From contig NZ_CP014137.1 in assembly GCF_002291445.1 (NCBI RefSeq), positions 1,550,001 to 1,614,000 on the forward strand: a DNA stretch of 64,000 nucleotides. Reading direction: 5' to 3'. The notes below the pieces were generated by a model. It saw only the letters and a program-made list of their open reading frames with translations. It had not been told where the DNA came from and made no database searches. This document shows positions 35,641 to 44,454 of this stretch, in pieces. The DNA is from Brenneria goodwinii. Its GTDB lineage: Bacteria > Pseudomonadota > Gammaproteobacteria > Enterobacterales > Enterobacteriaceae. Made by a program: the position numbers and the translations under genes. Within the stretch, counting starts at the first letter, position 1; every line of letters starts with the position of its first letter.

Positions 35641-35735
35641 GTCATTCCCGCAGTAGTAGGCGGGAATCTCCTGCTGAAACCGTAAACAGCCATTGGCTGA
35701 TTCCCGCCTGCGCGGGAATGACGGGTTTGGGAAGG
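35641..35735 (-). repeat. Palindromic repeat element, copy 2 (inverted)
   Basis: Reverse complement of the element at 15675-15766 with about four differences over the whole length, including the same middle section (GTAAACAGCCATTGG). Located between ynbE and azoR, in the place where E. coli has ydbL. Confidence 0.8.
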
Positions 35736-35823
35736 TTTGTCATCAACCTCACGCGCCGGAAGGCGCGCAATAACAGCTAAATATAAGAATATGAGTGGCA
35801 AAATAACAATGATGTTTTTTATG

Positions 35824-36429
35824 TTAAGCGCTGACTAATTGAGATATTTGCGCTTTAGCCGTTTCAAGGGCTTTTTCCGCCATGTCCGGACCGTAGGCAA
35901 TACCTTCGGCAAACACGAACTCGACATCGGTAATACCGATGAAACCCAGGAACAGACGCACATACGGCGCCAGCAGGTCGGTCGGAGTATCTTTATGGAT
36001 ACCGCCACGGCTGGTCAGCACGATAGCGCGTTTGCCTTTGACCAAACCTTCCGGACCTTGCTCGGTATAGCGGAAGGTCACGCCTGCGCGGGCAATCAGG
36101 TCAAAGTAGTTCTTCAACTGCGTCGGGATGTTGAAGTTATACATAGGGGCGGTAACGACAATAATGTCGTTCGCCTGCAATTCGGCGATCAGCTCATCAG
36201 ACAGGGTTAACGCTTCCTGCTGACGCGGCGTCAACGGCGCATCAGACGGACGCAATGCGCTGACTAATTCACCGTCGAGAACCGGAATTGGCTGTGCCGC
36301 TAAATCACGAACGGTGACGCTATCGCCGGGATGGGACGCTTGCCATTGTGCGCTAAAATAGTCAGCCAATTGATTTGACTGAGAAAAATTTGCCAGGATG
36401 CTTGATTTTAGAACCAATACTTTACTCAT
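35824..36429 (-). CDS. azoR: FMN-dependent NADH:quinone/azo reductase AzoR
   Basis: Cytoplasmic flavodoxin-fold reductase that acts on quinones and azo dyes with NADH. 201 residues, as in E. coli. The FMN-binding blocks are SSILANFSQSNQL near the start, APMYNFNIPTQLKNYFD near residue 95 and TSRGGIHKDT near 140. Divergent from hrpA across 225 bp. Start ATG 36429 with AAGGAAT before it. Confidence 0.95.
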   Translation of the reverse strand: MSKVLVLKSSILANFSQSNQLADYFSAQWQASHPGDSVTVRDLAAQPIPVLDGELVSALRPSDAPLTPRQQEALTLSDELIAELQANDIIVVTAPMYNFNIPTQLKNYFDLIARAGVTFRYTEQGPEGLVKGKRAIVLTSRGGIHKDTPTDLLAPYVRLFLGFIGITDVEFVFAEGIAYGPDMAEKALETAKAQISQLVSA

Positions 36430-36654
36430 GCCAATTCCTTATTGATTGAAGTCGGGCCAATTAACGATATGTCCCCTGATGGCCACTATCATATGTAGCC
36501 TCTTAATAGGTTGAAAGTGCAATATTTCGAGTACATCGTTCGATTTTATTGAATAAGGTTCGGCCGTCTCTGGTTATAGCTCCGGCCTTTGATGTGCTAC
36601 CATGCCCGCCGAAAAATAAAGGCGTAATACAAAAAAGTATTAAGGAATAGCAAC

Positions 36655-39600
36655 GTGAAATCACCGCTCAACGCATTATCTTCGCAGCTCAGTGAGTTAA
36701 TGCTCCGTGATGGGCAACGTCTGCGCCGCCGTTTACAAGGGGCTGCGAAAGTCGGCAGCCTGCTGGCGCAGACCGTTATTGCACAGGAAATTGAAGGTGA
36801 GATCGTCTCGGCCCGCCAGCGCGTGGAGAACCGTCGGGCAAGTTGCCCCTCCATCAATTATCCGGAACAATTGCCCGTCAGCCAGAAAAAAGACGAAATT
36901 CTGCATGCGCTGCGCGAACATCAGGTGATTATCGTGGCGGGGGAAACCGGATCAGGCAAAACCACGCAGTTACCGAAAATATGTCTGGAATTGGGGCGCG
37001 GCGTCCGCGGGCTGATCGGTCACACGCAACCGCGCCGGCTGGCCGCCCGAACGGTGGCCGATCGTATTGCCGCCGAGCTGGAAACGCCGCTGGGCGGATG
37101 CGTGGGTTACAAAGTCCGCTTTAACGATCAGGTGGGCGACAATACGCTGGTTAAGCTGATGACCGACGGTATTCTGCTGGCGGAAATCCAGCAGGATCGC
37201 CTGCTGATGCAGTACGACACCCTGATTATCGATGAAGCGCATGAACGCAGTCTGAATATTGATTTCATTCTGGGGTATCTACGCCAGTTGCTGCCCAAGC
37301 GCCCGGATTTAAAGATCATCATCACATCAGCCACCATCGATCCGCAGCGTTTTTCGCGCCACTTCAATAATGCGCCGATTATTGAGGTTTCCGGGCGGAC
37401 GTACCCGGTTGATGTCCGCTATCGCCCGGTGGTGGAAGATGCCGAAGACAGCGACCGCGATCAGCTACAGGCTATTTTTGACGCGGTGGATGAACTGAGC
37501 CGCGAAGGGCCGGGCGACATTCTGATTTTTATGAGCGGCGAACGAGAGATTCGCGATACGGCCGATGCCTTGAACAAGCTGGATTTGCCCCATACCGAGA
37601 TTCTGCCTTTGTATGCCCGCTTATCCAACCAGGAGCAGAATCGGGTATTCCAGTCTCATCACGGTCGCCGCATTGTGCTGGCGACCAACGTGGCCGAAAC
37701 GTCTCTGACCGTACCGGGCATCCGTTATGTTATTGACCCTGGCACGGCGCGCATCAGCCGCTACAGTTTCCGCACCAAGGTGCAGCGTCTGCCGATTGAG
37801 CCGGTTTCCCAGGCCTCGGCCAATCAACGCAAAGGGCGTTGCGGACGCGTGGCCGCCGGGGTTTGTATCCGGCTTTATTCCGAGCAGGATTTCCTGTCAC
37901 GTCCGGAATTCACCGATCCTGAGATCCTGCGGACCAATTTAGCCTCCGTCATTCTGCAAATGACCTCATTGGGGTTAGGCGATATTGCCGCGTTTCCGTT
38001 CGTCGAAGCGCCGGATAAGCGCAACATTCAGGATGGCGTGCGGTTGCTGGAAGAGCTAAGCGCGATTCAACTGGCGGAAAACGGCCACTATCATTTAACG
38101 CCGCTGGGGCGGCAATTGGCTCAACTGCCTATCGATCCCCGGCTGGCGCGGATGGTGCTGGAAGCGCGCCGTACCGGTTGCGTGCGCGAAGTGATGGTGA
38201 TTACCGCCGCGCTCTCCATTCAGGATCCGCGCGAACGTCCGTTGGATAAAAAGCAGGCGTCGGATGAAAAGCACCGGCGCTTCGCGGATAAAGAATCCGA
38301 TTTTATGGCGTTCGTGAATTTATGGGACTATCTGCGCGAACAGCAAAAAGCCTTATCTTCCAGTCAGTTCCGGCGCTTATGCCGAAGCGATTACCTGAAC
38401 TATCTGCGCGTACGCGAGTGGCAGGATGTTTATACCCAACTGCGCCAGGTGGTTAAAGAACAGGGGTTGCCGATCAACAGCGAACCGGCGGACTACCGCA
38501 GTATCCACTGCGCCTTGCTGACCGGCCTGTTATCGCATGTCGGCCAGAAAGATATCGATAAGCAGGAGTTCAGCGGCGCGCGCAATACGCGTTTTGCGAT
38601 TTTTCCCGGCTCCGGGTTATTTAAAAAACCGCCCAAATGGACGATGGTCGCCGAACTGGTGGAGACCAGCCGCCTGTGGGGACGCATTGCCGCCCGTATC
38701 GATCCTGAATGGATCGAGCCGCTGGCTCAGCACCTGATTAAACGCAGCTATAGCGATCCGCACTGGGAAAAGGCGCAAGGCGTGGTGATGGCGCAGGAGA
38801 AAGTCACGCTGTTCGGTCTGCCCATTGTGGCGGCGCGCAAGGTGAATTACAGCCAGATCGATCCGGTATTGGCGCGCGAGTTGTTTATTCGCCATGCCCT
38901 GGTGGAAGGCGACTGGCAAACGCGTCATGCCTTTTTCCGCGCCAATCTGAAATTGCTGGCGGAAGTTGAAGAGCTGGAAAACAAATCTCGTCGCCGCGAC
39001 ATTCTGGTGGACGATGAAACGCTGTTTGCGTTTTACGATCGGCGCTTACCGCACGACATCATTTCCGCCCGTCATTTTGACAAGTGGTGGAAAGACGCCA
39101 GCCGTCAGGATGCCGACCTGCTGAACTTTGAAAAAAGCATGCTGATTAAAGACGGGGCGGATAACGTCAGCGCGCTGGATTATCCAAACTTCTGGCATCA
39201 GGGAAGCCTGAAACTGCGTCTGACCTACCAGTTTGAGCCGGGAACGGACGCTGACGGCGTAACGGCGCATATTCCGCTTCCCATTCTTAACCAAGTGCGG
39301 GATGAAGGATTTGAATGGCAAATTCCCGGCGTGCGGCGCGACCTGGTTATTGCCTTGATCAAGTCATTACCTAAACCGATGCGTCGTAACTTTGTGCCGG
39401 CGCCGAATTACGCCGACGCGTTTCTGGCGCGGACCACGCCGTTGGAAAAGGGGCTGCTGGATGCACTGGAGCGCGAACTGCGGCTGATGACCGGGGTAAG
39501 CGTACCGCGTGAAGAGTGGCACTGGGAACAGGTGCCCGATCATCTGAAAATGACGTTTCGCGTTATTGATGAGAAAAACCGCGCGCTGCGGGAAGGTAAG

Positions 39601-40542
39601 GATCTGAATGCGCTGAAAGAGCAGCTCAAAGACAAAGTACAGCAGACGTTGTCCGCGGTGGTCGACGATGGGTTGGAGCAGCGTGATTTACACGTCTGGA
39701 GTTTTGGCTCGTTGCCGGAGCGCTATGAGCAGAAACGCGGCGGTTACTCCGTCAAGGCTTATCCGGCTTTGGTGGATGAAAAGGACAGCGTGGCGATCCG
39801 TCTCTTTGATACGCCGCACCAGCAACAGCAGATGATGCGTCAGGGGCTGCGGCGTCTGTTGCTGCTGAATATTCCATCACCGATAAAATATCTGCACGAA
39901 AAATTGCCGAACAAGGCGAAGCTGGGGCTGTATTTCAACCCTTACGGCAAAGTGCTCGATCTGATCGATGACTGCATCTCCTGCGCGGTCGATAAGCTGA
40001 TCGGTGAATTTGGCGGGCCGGTCTGGCAGGAAGCTGAATTTCAGCGCCTGCATGAAAAAGTCCGCGCCGAACTCAATGACACGGTGGTTGATATCGCCAA
40101 ACAGGTCGAGCAGATCCTGACCGCGGTATTTGCCATCAATAAACGGCTGAAAGGCCGGGTCGATATGGCGATGGCGCTGGCGTTAAGCGATATTAAAAAC
40201 CAGCTTGGCGGTTTGGTGTTCCGCGGCTTTGTTACCGCCAACGGCTGGCAGCGGCTGCCGGATGTACTGCGTTACTTACAGGCTATCGATCGCAGGTTGG
40301 AAAAACTGGCGATCGATGTTCACCGCGATCGGGCGCAAATGCTGAAGGTCGAGCAGGTGCAGCAGGCTTGGCGCCAGTGGTTGAATAAACTGCCGGCCGA
40401 GCGCCGTGACGATGACGACGTTAAGGCGGTGCGCTGGATGATTGAGGAATTGCGGGTGAGCTATTTCGCCCAGCAGTTGGGAACGCCGTTCCCGATATCG
40501 GACAAGCGGATATTGCAGGCGATGGAGCAGATTGATGCGTGA
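36655..40542 (+). CDS. hrpA: ATP-dependent RNA helicase HrpA
   Basis: DEAH-box RNA helicase (DHX family), recently tied to rescue of collided ribosomes. The 1295-residue protein has Walker A GETGSGKTT (near 105), the DEAH motif in LIIDEAHERS (near 200), SAT in IITSATID, and motif VI QRKGRCGR (near 390), followed by the helicase-associated and OB-fold domains and the long HrpA C-terminal extension. GTG start at 36655 with AAGGAA 7 bases before it; E. coli is 1300 residues. Not related to the type III pilin of the same name. Confidence 0.96.
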   Translation: MKSPLNALSSQLSELMLRDGQRLRRRLQGAAKVGSLLAQTVIAQEIEGEIVSARQRVENRRASCPSINYPEQLPVSQKKDEILHALREHQVIIVAGETGSGKTTQLPKICLELGRGVRGLIGHTQPRRLAARTVADRIAAELETPLGGCVGYKVRFNDQVGDNTLVKLMTDGILLAEIQQDRLLMQYDTLIIDEAHERSLNIDFILGYLRQLLPKRPDLKIIITSATIDPQRFSRHFNNAPIIEVSGRTYPVDVRYRPVVEDAEDSDRDQLQAIFDAVDELSREGPGDILIFMSGEREIRDTADALNKLDLPHTEILPLYARLSNQEQNRVFQSHHGRRIVLATNVAETSLTVPGIRYVIDPGTARISRYSFRTKVQRLPIEPVSQASANQRKGRCGRVAAGVCIRLYSEQDFLSRPEFTDPEILRTNLASVILQMTSLGLGDIAAFPFVEAPDKRNIQDGVRLLEELSAIQLAENGHYHLTPLGRQLAQLPIDPRLARMVLEARRTGCVREVMVITAALSIQDPRERPLDKKQASDEKHRRFADKESDFMAFVNLWDYLREQQKALSSSQFRRLCRSDYLNYLRVREWQDVYTQLRQVVKEQGLPINSEPADYRSIHCALLTGLLSHVGQKDIDKQEFSGARNTRFAIFPGSGLFKKPPKWTMVAELVETSRLWGRIAARIDPEWIEPLAQHLIKRSYSDPHWEKAQGVVMAQEKVTLFGLPIVAARKVNYSQIDPVLARELFIRHALVEGDWQTRHAFFRANLKLLAEVEELENKSRRRDILVDDETLFAFYDRRLPHDIISARHFDKWWKDASRQDADLLNFEKSMLIKDGADNVSALDYPNFWHQGSLKLRLTYQFEPGTDADGVTAHIPLPILNQVRDEGFEWQIPGVRRDLVIALIKSLPKPMRRNFVPAPNYADAFLARTTPLEKGLLDALERELRLMTGVSVPREEWHWEQVPDHLKMTFRVIDEKNRALREGKDLNALKEQLKDKVQQTLSAVVDDGLEQRDLHVWSFGSLPERYEQKRGGYSVKAYPALVDEKDSVAIRLFDTPHQQQQMMRQGLRRLLLLNIPSPIKYLHEKLPNKAKLGLYFNPYGKVLDLIDDCISCAVDKLIGEFGGPVWQEAEFQRLHEKVRAELNDTVVDIAKQVEQILTAVFAINKRLKGRVDMAMALALSDIKNQLGGLVFRGFVTANGWQRLPDVLRYLQAIDRRLEKLAIDVHRDRAQMLKVEQVQQAWRQWLNKLPAERRDDDDVKAVRWMIEELRVSYFAQQLGTPFPISDKRILQAMEQIDA

Positions 40543-40583
40543 CCGTATGTTTTAAGGTGATGCGTCGATTTCTGTTCTACGGT

Positions 40584-40625
40584 AAATGCCCGCCGAGTCA
40601 TTATCCACGGGCATTTGCTATTTTG
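40584..40625 (+). terminator. Terminator after hrpA
   Basis: AAATGCCCG (40584-40592) pairs with CGGGCATTT (40608-40616), followed by GCTATTTTG. Stem is strong; T-run is short. Confidence 0.6.
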
Positions 40626-40626
40626 C

Positions 40627-40686
40627 TTAGGGGCGCTGCGCTTGCGCCTGCTGCCACTGTTGCAGCGCGGCGGGATCATCCGGTTT
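40627..40686 (-). pseudogene. C-terminal stub of a lost gene
   Basis: Minus-strand frame reading KPDDPAALQQWQQAQAQRP and a stop at 40627, with a stop codon directly upstream (40687-40689). The composition is protein-like and it ends convergently with hrpA, as a normal gene would. The break coincides with the start of the hrp-box segment (40698), suggesting that insertion of the effector segment removed the rest. Family not recognised. Confidence 0.4.
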
Positions 40687-40697
40687 CTATACGCGCG

Positions 40698-40725
40698 GGA
40701 ACCCAATAGCGTTTGATTCCACATA
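40698..40725 (+). promoter_or_regulatory. hrp box (HrpL-dependent promoter)
   Basis: GGAACC (40698-40703), a 15-bp spacer, and CCACATA (40719-40725) match the HrpL promoter consensus GGAACC-N15/16-CCACNNA without mismatch. It faces the MGCVSS gene, with an untranslated leader of roughly 125 bp. It is the only such match I found in the window. Confidence 0.85.
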
Positions 40726-40860
40726 TACCGTAATTAACGACAGTTGTTCAGACGCATAGCCGCAGGCGTTATTCCCCTGTTTTGCTGTAAGAAAACCGGG
40801 AGAAATTTCGCTTTGCCATTGTGATGAATAATGTTTTTCTTGATAGCACAGGAGATAATT

Positions 40861-41286
40861 ATGGGATGTGTATCTTCCACCAGCCGTACTTACAGCCCGC
40901 CCGCCGGCAACACGCCGACCAGAGCCGAGCAGCAGCATCAATCTAACCTGGCACGTCCGGGTCGTGCGCAGCAATGGCATGCGCTATACCATGAAAGCGC
41001 AAGATTGGTCGTTGATATTACCGCTCTCGACAGGACGCTCAAAACCCCGGCATCGGATCAGTTAAGGCTCAGAGCCAATGAGTTACGACTGGGCATCAGC
41101 AACAGAGAACGGAGCCGGGATGATTTCTGGCATGAGTTAAACAGCATCAGAAGCGAGGCGGAAATTCTCAGAAATCCCACCAGCGTAACCGATGAAAGTA
41201 GCGGAAGCCCCGACTCTCGTCGTTTTGATTATTCAGGCTCCTTCAGCCTGGTGTGGCAGGCCAGTCATTATTTGCCTGGACGATAG
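40861..41286 (+). CDS. AvrB/AvrRpm1-like type III effector, short
   Basis: 141 residues starting MGCVSSTSRTYSPPAG. Gly2 and Cys3 form a eukaryotic N-myristoylation/palmitoylation signal, and MGCVSS is the known N-terminus of P. syringae AvrB and AvrRpm1, which go to the plant plasma membrane. The first ~50 residues are rich in Ser, Thr, Pro and Gln, like a type III secretion signal. The next part (QWHALYHESARLVVDITAL and SRDDFWHELNSIRSEAEIL) looks like the N-terminal helices of AvrB. AvrB has 321 and AvrRpm1 220 residues, so this is short: the tail RRFDYSGSFSLVWQ may be divergent or truncated. Start at ATG 40861 with GGAG 6 bases before; an upstream ATG (40831) would bury the acyl site. Behind a perfect hrp box. 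Confidence 0.75.
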   Translation: MGCVSSTSRTYSPPAGNTPTRAEQQHQSNLARPGRAQQWHALYHESARLVVDITALDRTLKTPASDQLRLRANELRLGISNRERSRDDFWHELNSIRSEAEILRNPTSVTDESSGSPDSRRFDYSGSFSLVWQASHYLPGR

Positions 41287-41390
41287 TGCATTAACCGCCT
41301 GATAGGCCGGCGTTGAGGTCATACGCCAGGTTGCTTATTCAAGTGAACGCCAGTAGTGACATTGTCACGGTCGATCCCGCTAGCTCACTG

Positions 41391-42233
41391 TCAGGCGGGG
41401 CGGATATCATCTTTTAGCTGAATGTAGGCCGACTTGATCTCTCCCTCGCCGTATTTCTGCTCCAGACGTTTGATGATGAAATGGCCTTTCGCCATACGCT
41501 GATAATGGTTGATGAACAGCGTATTAATGGCCGCACCGCTAGCCGCGCCGATAACCGGAACGATCTGGGCGGCCATTTTTTCAGTAATGGTAATGCCCAA
41601 CCGCGTCGCAACGGCATCGATCAGCTTTGCCAGTGTTCTTCCCGCCTGCGTGGTGGAGATCCTTGCCGACGCTTTTTCTGCGCTTTTCTTGCCGGCGATA
41701 TCGATTAATTCACGCGTGGCATGTTTGGTGATGTCGGCCAGCATCGCACGGGAAGTATAATAGGCGGATTCGGCGGCATCATCGTTTTTACTGCGGCCCC
41801 CGAGCGCGAAAACCTCGACACAGGCGGCTTTGACGGAGATATCCGCCAGTGAGAAACCTTCACTACGGGCAATATCCGCGACGGAGCGCATCATGATGGT
41901 GGTGCTGACGGGAAGCTCGACCAGTAATCCTGCCGCGCCAAAAAAGCCGCTGACCGCACCGGATGCGGCGGCTGCCAGCTTATGTGACTTGGGCGATGAG
42001 GCTCTTTGAGGATCGTCGTTCATGGTATAGAGGGCGGCGTCGACGGATTTATGCAATGCGGCATGCACAACGTCCTGCACCTTGTTTTTCACCATGTTAG
42101 GCAGTTTGGTCATACTCCATTCGATGGGTTTGCCAACCTGATTCGCCAGTTGTATAGCGATTGACGGCGCTTCCAGCAGGGTAATGGCTTGTTTCAGGTC
42201 GTCAATGTCTTGCTTGTCATCAAAAATGGTCAT
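41391..42233 (-). CDS. EcsC family protein
   Basis: 280 residues of the EcsC family (PF12787), a group of membrane-associated proteins of unclear function. The core from about residue 85 contains small-residue hydrophobic helices: AAAASGAVSGFFGAAGLLVE, LPVSTTIMMRSVADIA, and VPVIGAASGAAINTLFINHY near 245. A long central stretch (KKSAEKASARISTTQAG) resembles the substrate-side helices of the family. It begins 17 bp after the GAF/EAL gene on the same strand, so the two form an operon. Convergent with the effector-like gene. Confidence 0.82.
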   Translation of the reverse strand: MTIFDDKQDIDDLKQAITLLEAPSIAIQLANQVGKPIEWSMTKLPNMVKNKVQDVVHAALHKSVDAALYTMNDDPQRASSPKSHKLAAAASGAVSGFFGAAGLLVELPVSTTIMMRSVADIARSEGFSLADISVKAACVEVFALGGRSKNDDAAESAYYTSRAMLADITKHATRELIDIAGKKSAEKASARISTTQAGRTLAKLIDAVATRLGITITEKMAAQIVPVIGAASGAAINTLFINHYQRMAKGHFIIKRLEQKYGEGEIKSAYIQLKDDIRPA

Positions 42234-42250
42234 GAAAATACTCTTGGCGT

Positions 42251-44029
42251 TTATGCCGTTATCCGGGCTTGGTGGTTATTCAGCCACGAAATGAAATCCT
42301 CCGGGGTTAGCGGTCGGGCAAAATAGTAACCCTGAACCTCATCGCAACCAAAACGATCAAGGTAGTCCAAAGTCTCTTCATCTTCCACGCCTTCGGCGAG
42401 AACATCGTAATTAAGTTTATGCAGCATGCTGATGATCGACTCAACGACCGTGCGGCTATCATGATCGGTTTTAATCCCCTGAATCAGGGATTTATCCAAT
42501 TTTATTATCGATGCCGGGATCTTTTTCAGGTAATTTAAATTACTGTAGCCCGCGCCGAAATCATCCAGCGAAATGGTAAAACCGCGCTGTTTCAGTTCCA
42601 TGATGGCTGCCAGTGTCTCGGAACTTTCCACTATTTTCTGCGTTTCCAAACATTCCAGTTCAATATCGGCAGGAGTAAGACCGTGCTCAGCGAGGTTATT
42701 AATTAGCCTTGAAATGAATTTGTCTTCGGCGAAATTACTGGCGGCGACATTAATAGAGACCGGAAATAATATTCCGGCCTGACGCCATATTTTTATCTGT
42801 TGCGCGGTCTGCTTAATCACCCATTCCGTCAGCGGTTGCATTAGCGTAGTACCTTCAGCCAACGGAATAAATCTATCGGGGAGGACGTTGCCTAAGTCAG
42901 GATGAAGCCAGCGGATGAGCGCTTCCGCACCGATAACTTCTCGGGTCTTGATGTTCAGCTTCGGTTGATAAACCAGATATAGTCCGGGTTTGTCGTTGTG
43001 TAATATATCGGAAAGCTCATTGAGTAGGGTAAAAGCGAGTTGCTGAGCTTTATCGCTGCCTTCATGGTAGGCGCACTGACGGACATTTTTATCAATGGCG
43101 TCATACAGCGCGCTCATTGATTCGCGCAGAATACGTTGCGGATCGCTGACCGGAATTCTAAATTCCGTATAGCCGACAAATAACTCCAGTTTTAACGGAA
43201 CATGGCTGATGATACTTTCCTGAATGCTGTCGGCGCACGCCTTAAGTTTGGTTAAAATCTGTTCTTTTCTATCCGATTTGACCAACAAAGCAAAACGCCC
43301 CAAGGACGTACAATAAACATTTTCACGGAAGTTAAAGGATAGACGCAGGAACATGCCAATGTCTTTTAACATCCCCTCTACCGTTGGCATGCCAAGCGCC
43401 CGGCTCATTTGGTAAGCATATGAAACGTCAATGCCTTCAATGAGGATCAGCAAATAGTTTTCGTGGATGTCCGTCATATGATTAATGTCTTCGATCAACT
43501 GCTGGCGATTTGGCAGCAGCGTCACCGCATCGACCAGCCCGATCGCATTGCGGTAATTGATCAGCGACATCGCGATGTTCGCTAAATTCTTCAGCGTGTG
43601 CAGCTGGAACATACTGAAGGTGCGGGGAACGTAATCGATGACGCACAGGGTGCCGATGGCATAGCCTTCTTCGGTAAAGAGGGGAATGCCGGCATAAAAA
43701 CGGATGTAAGGTACGCCCGAGACATAAGGGCTTTTTTTAAACCTTTCATCCTTCATTGCATCCTGACAGATAAGAAAGCAGCCGGTTTGAGCCGCAAATT
43801 GATCGAACGACCCTAATTTTTCCATTTCATTTAAGGCGAAATTGGTTTTAGCCTTGATGTGCTGCTTGCGAGAACCGCTCAATGTCACTAATGACGTCGG
43901 CATTTTCAAAACTTGACAGGCCAGCGTGGTGAGTTTATTAAGAATATCGTCTTGAGAAGTATCAAATTCCTGTAATGTATCCAGAGTCTGCATGCGTTCT
44001 TTTTCATCATGGCTTAAATTTTTTAACAT
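42251..44029 (-). CDS. GAF - degenerate GGDEF - EAL protein, probable c-di-GMP phosphodiesterase
   Basis: 592 residues, no membrane segment. The GAF domain spans about 20-160 (ending GTLCVIDYVPRTFS). The GGDEF domain at 165-320 has lost its active-site motif (the position reads TSLGRFALLV), so it cannot make c-di-GMP. The EAL domain at about 335-585 keeps the metal and catalytic residues: GAEALIRW, Asn in NVAASNF, Glu in ELECLET, DDFGAGYSNLNYL, KLDKSL, EGVEDEE and QGYYFARP. It therefore probably degrades c-di-GMP under GAF-sensed control. Strong GAGGAG site before the ATG. First gene of the pair with the EcsC gene. Confidence 0.88.
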   Translation of the reverse strand: MLKNLSHDEKERMQTLDTLQEFDTSQDDILNKLTTLACQVLKMPTSLVTLSGSRKQHIKAKTNFALNEMEKLGSFDQFAAQTGCFLICQDAMKDERFKKSPYVSGVPYIRFYAGIPLFTEEGYAIGTLCVIDYVPRTFSMFQLHTLKNLANIAMSLINYRNAIGLVDAVTLLPNRQQLIEDINHMTDIHENYLLILIEGIDVSYAYQMSRALGMPTVEGMLKDIGMFLRLSFNFRENVYCTSLGRFALLVKSDRKEQILTKLKACADSIQESIISHVPLKLELFVGYTEFRIPVSDPQRILRESMSALYDAIDKNVRQCAYHEGSDKAQQLAFTLLNELSDILHNDKPGLYLVYQPKLNIKTREVIGAEALIRWLHPDLGNVLPDRFIPLAEGTTLMQPLTEWVIKQTAQQIKIWRQAGILFPVSINVAASNFAEDKFISRLINNLAEHGLTPADIELECLETQKIVESSETLAAIMELKQRGFTISLDDFGAGYSNLNYLKKIPASIIKLDKSLIQGIKTDHDSRTVVESIISMLHKLNYDVLAEGVEDEETLDYLDRFGCDEVQGYYFARPLTPEDFISWLNNHQARITA

Positions 44030-44454
44030 GCTGGCTCCTCCTATCCTGCGACAATAGCTATTGTAAAATTAAAGCTATTCTTACACAGTAACATGTATAA
44101 ATAATAATAGGGTAGTTTATTACAACCCATAGTGGATATGGATATCATGGAGGGAAATAAATGAAAGAGAATTTTGCATAATGACAATGAAAATAAAATA
44201 AACCTGATAATTTCATCGCTGATAATAATGATCACTACTATTTAATACTTATGAAACCCGTTATACATTAATGAGTTGCATGTTAATGAAAGTTGTTTTT
44301 TTGTAAAAATAATAAGATGCCGTCAGGTACGGCTTTAATAATGCATAGATTATGGTTGTATTCGAGCGAATGATTTAGCGAAAATTGTGCATTAGTGAAA
44401 ATTTCTTTTTTTCGGTGAGTAAAATATAGCGACGGCGCTTACATCAGGTAAGCG
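44030..44454. other. AT-rich gene-free gap
   Basis: 425 bp, strongly AT-rich, between the GAF/EAL gene and ydgD. No gene seen. GCGCTTAC (44435-44442) and GTAAGCGC (44448-44455) form a perfect 8-bp hairpin reaching the ydgD stop codon, with only a weak T-run on the minus strand. Confidence 0.5.

Noticed and set aside
36655..40542. Possible link between HrpA here and the type III Hrp pilus near the effector
   Set aside because: The protein is clearly the DEAH RNA helicase; the shared name is coincidental.
40461..40724. Minus-strand frame of 87 codons across the hrpA end
   Set aside because: No ribosome site, covers the terminator and hrp box; the more protein-like frame there is the short stub at 40627-40686.
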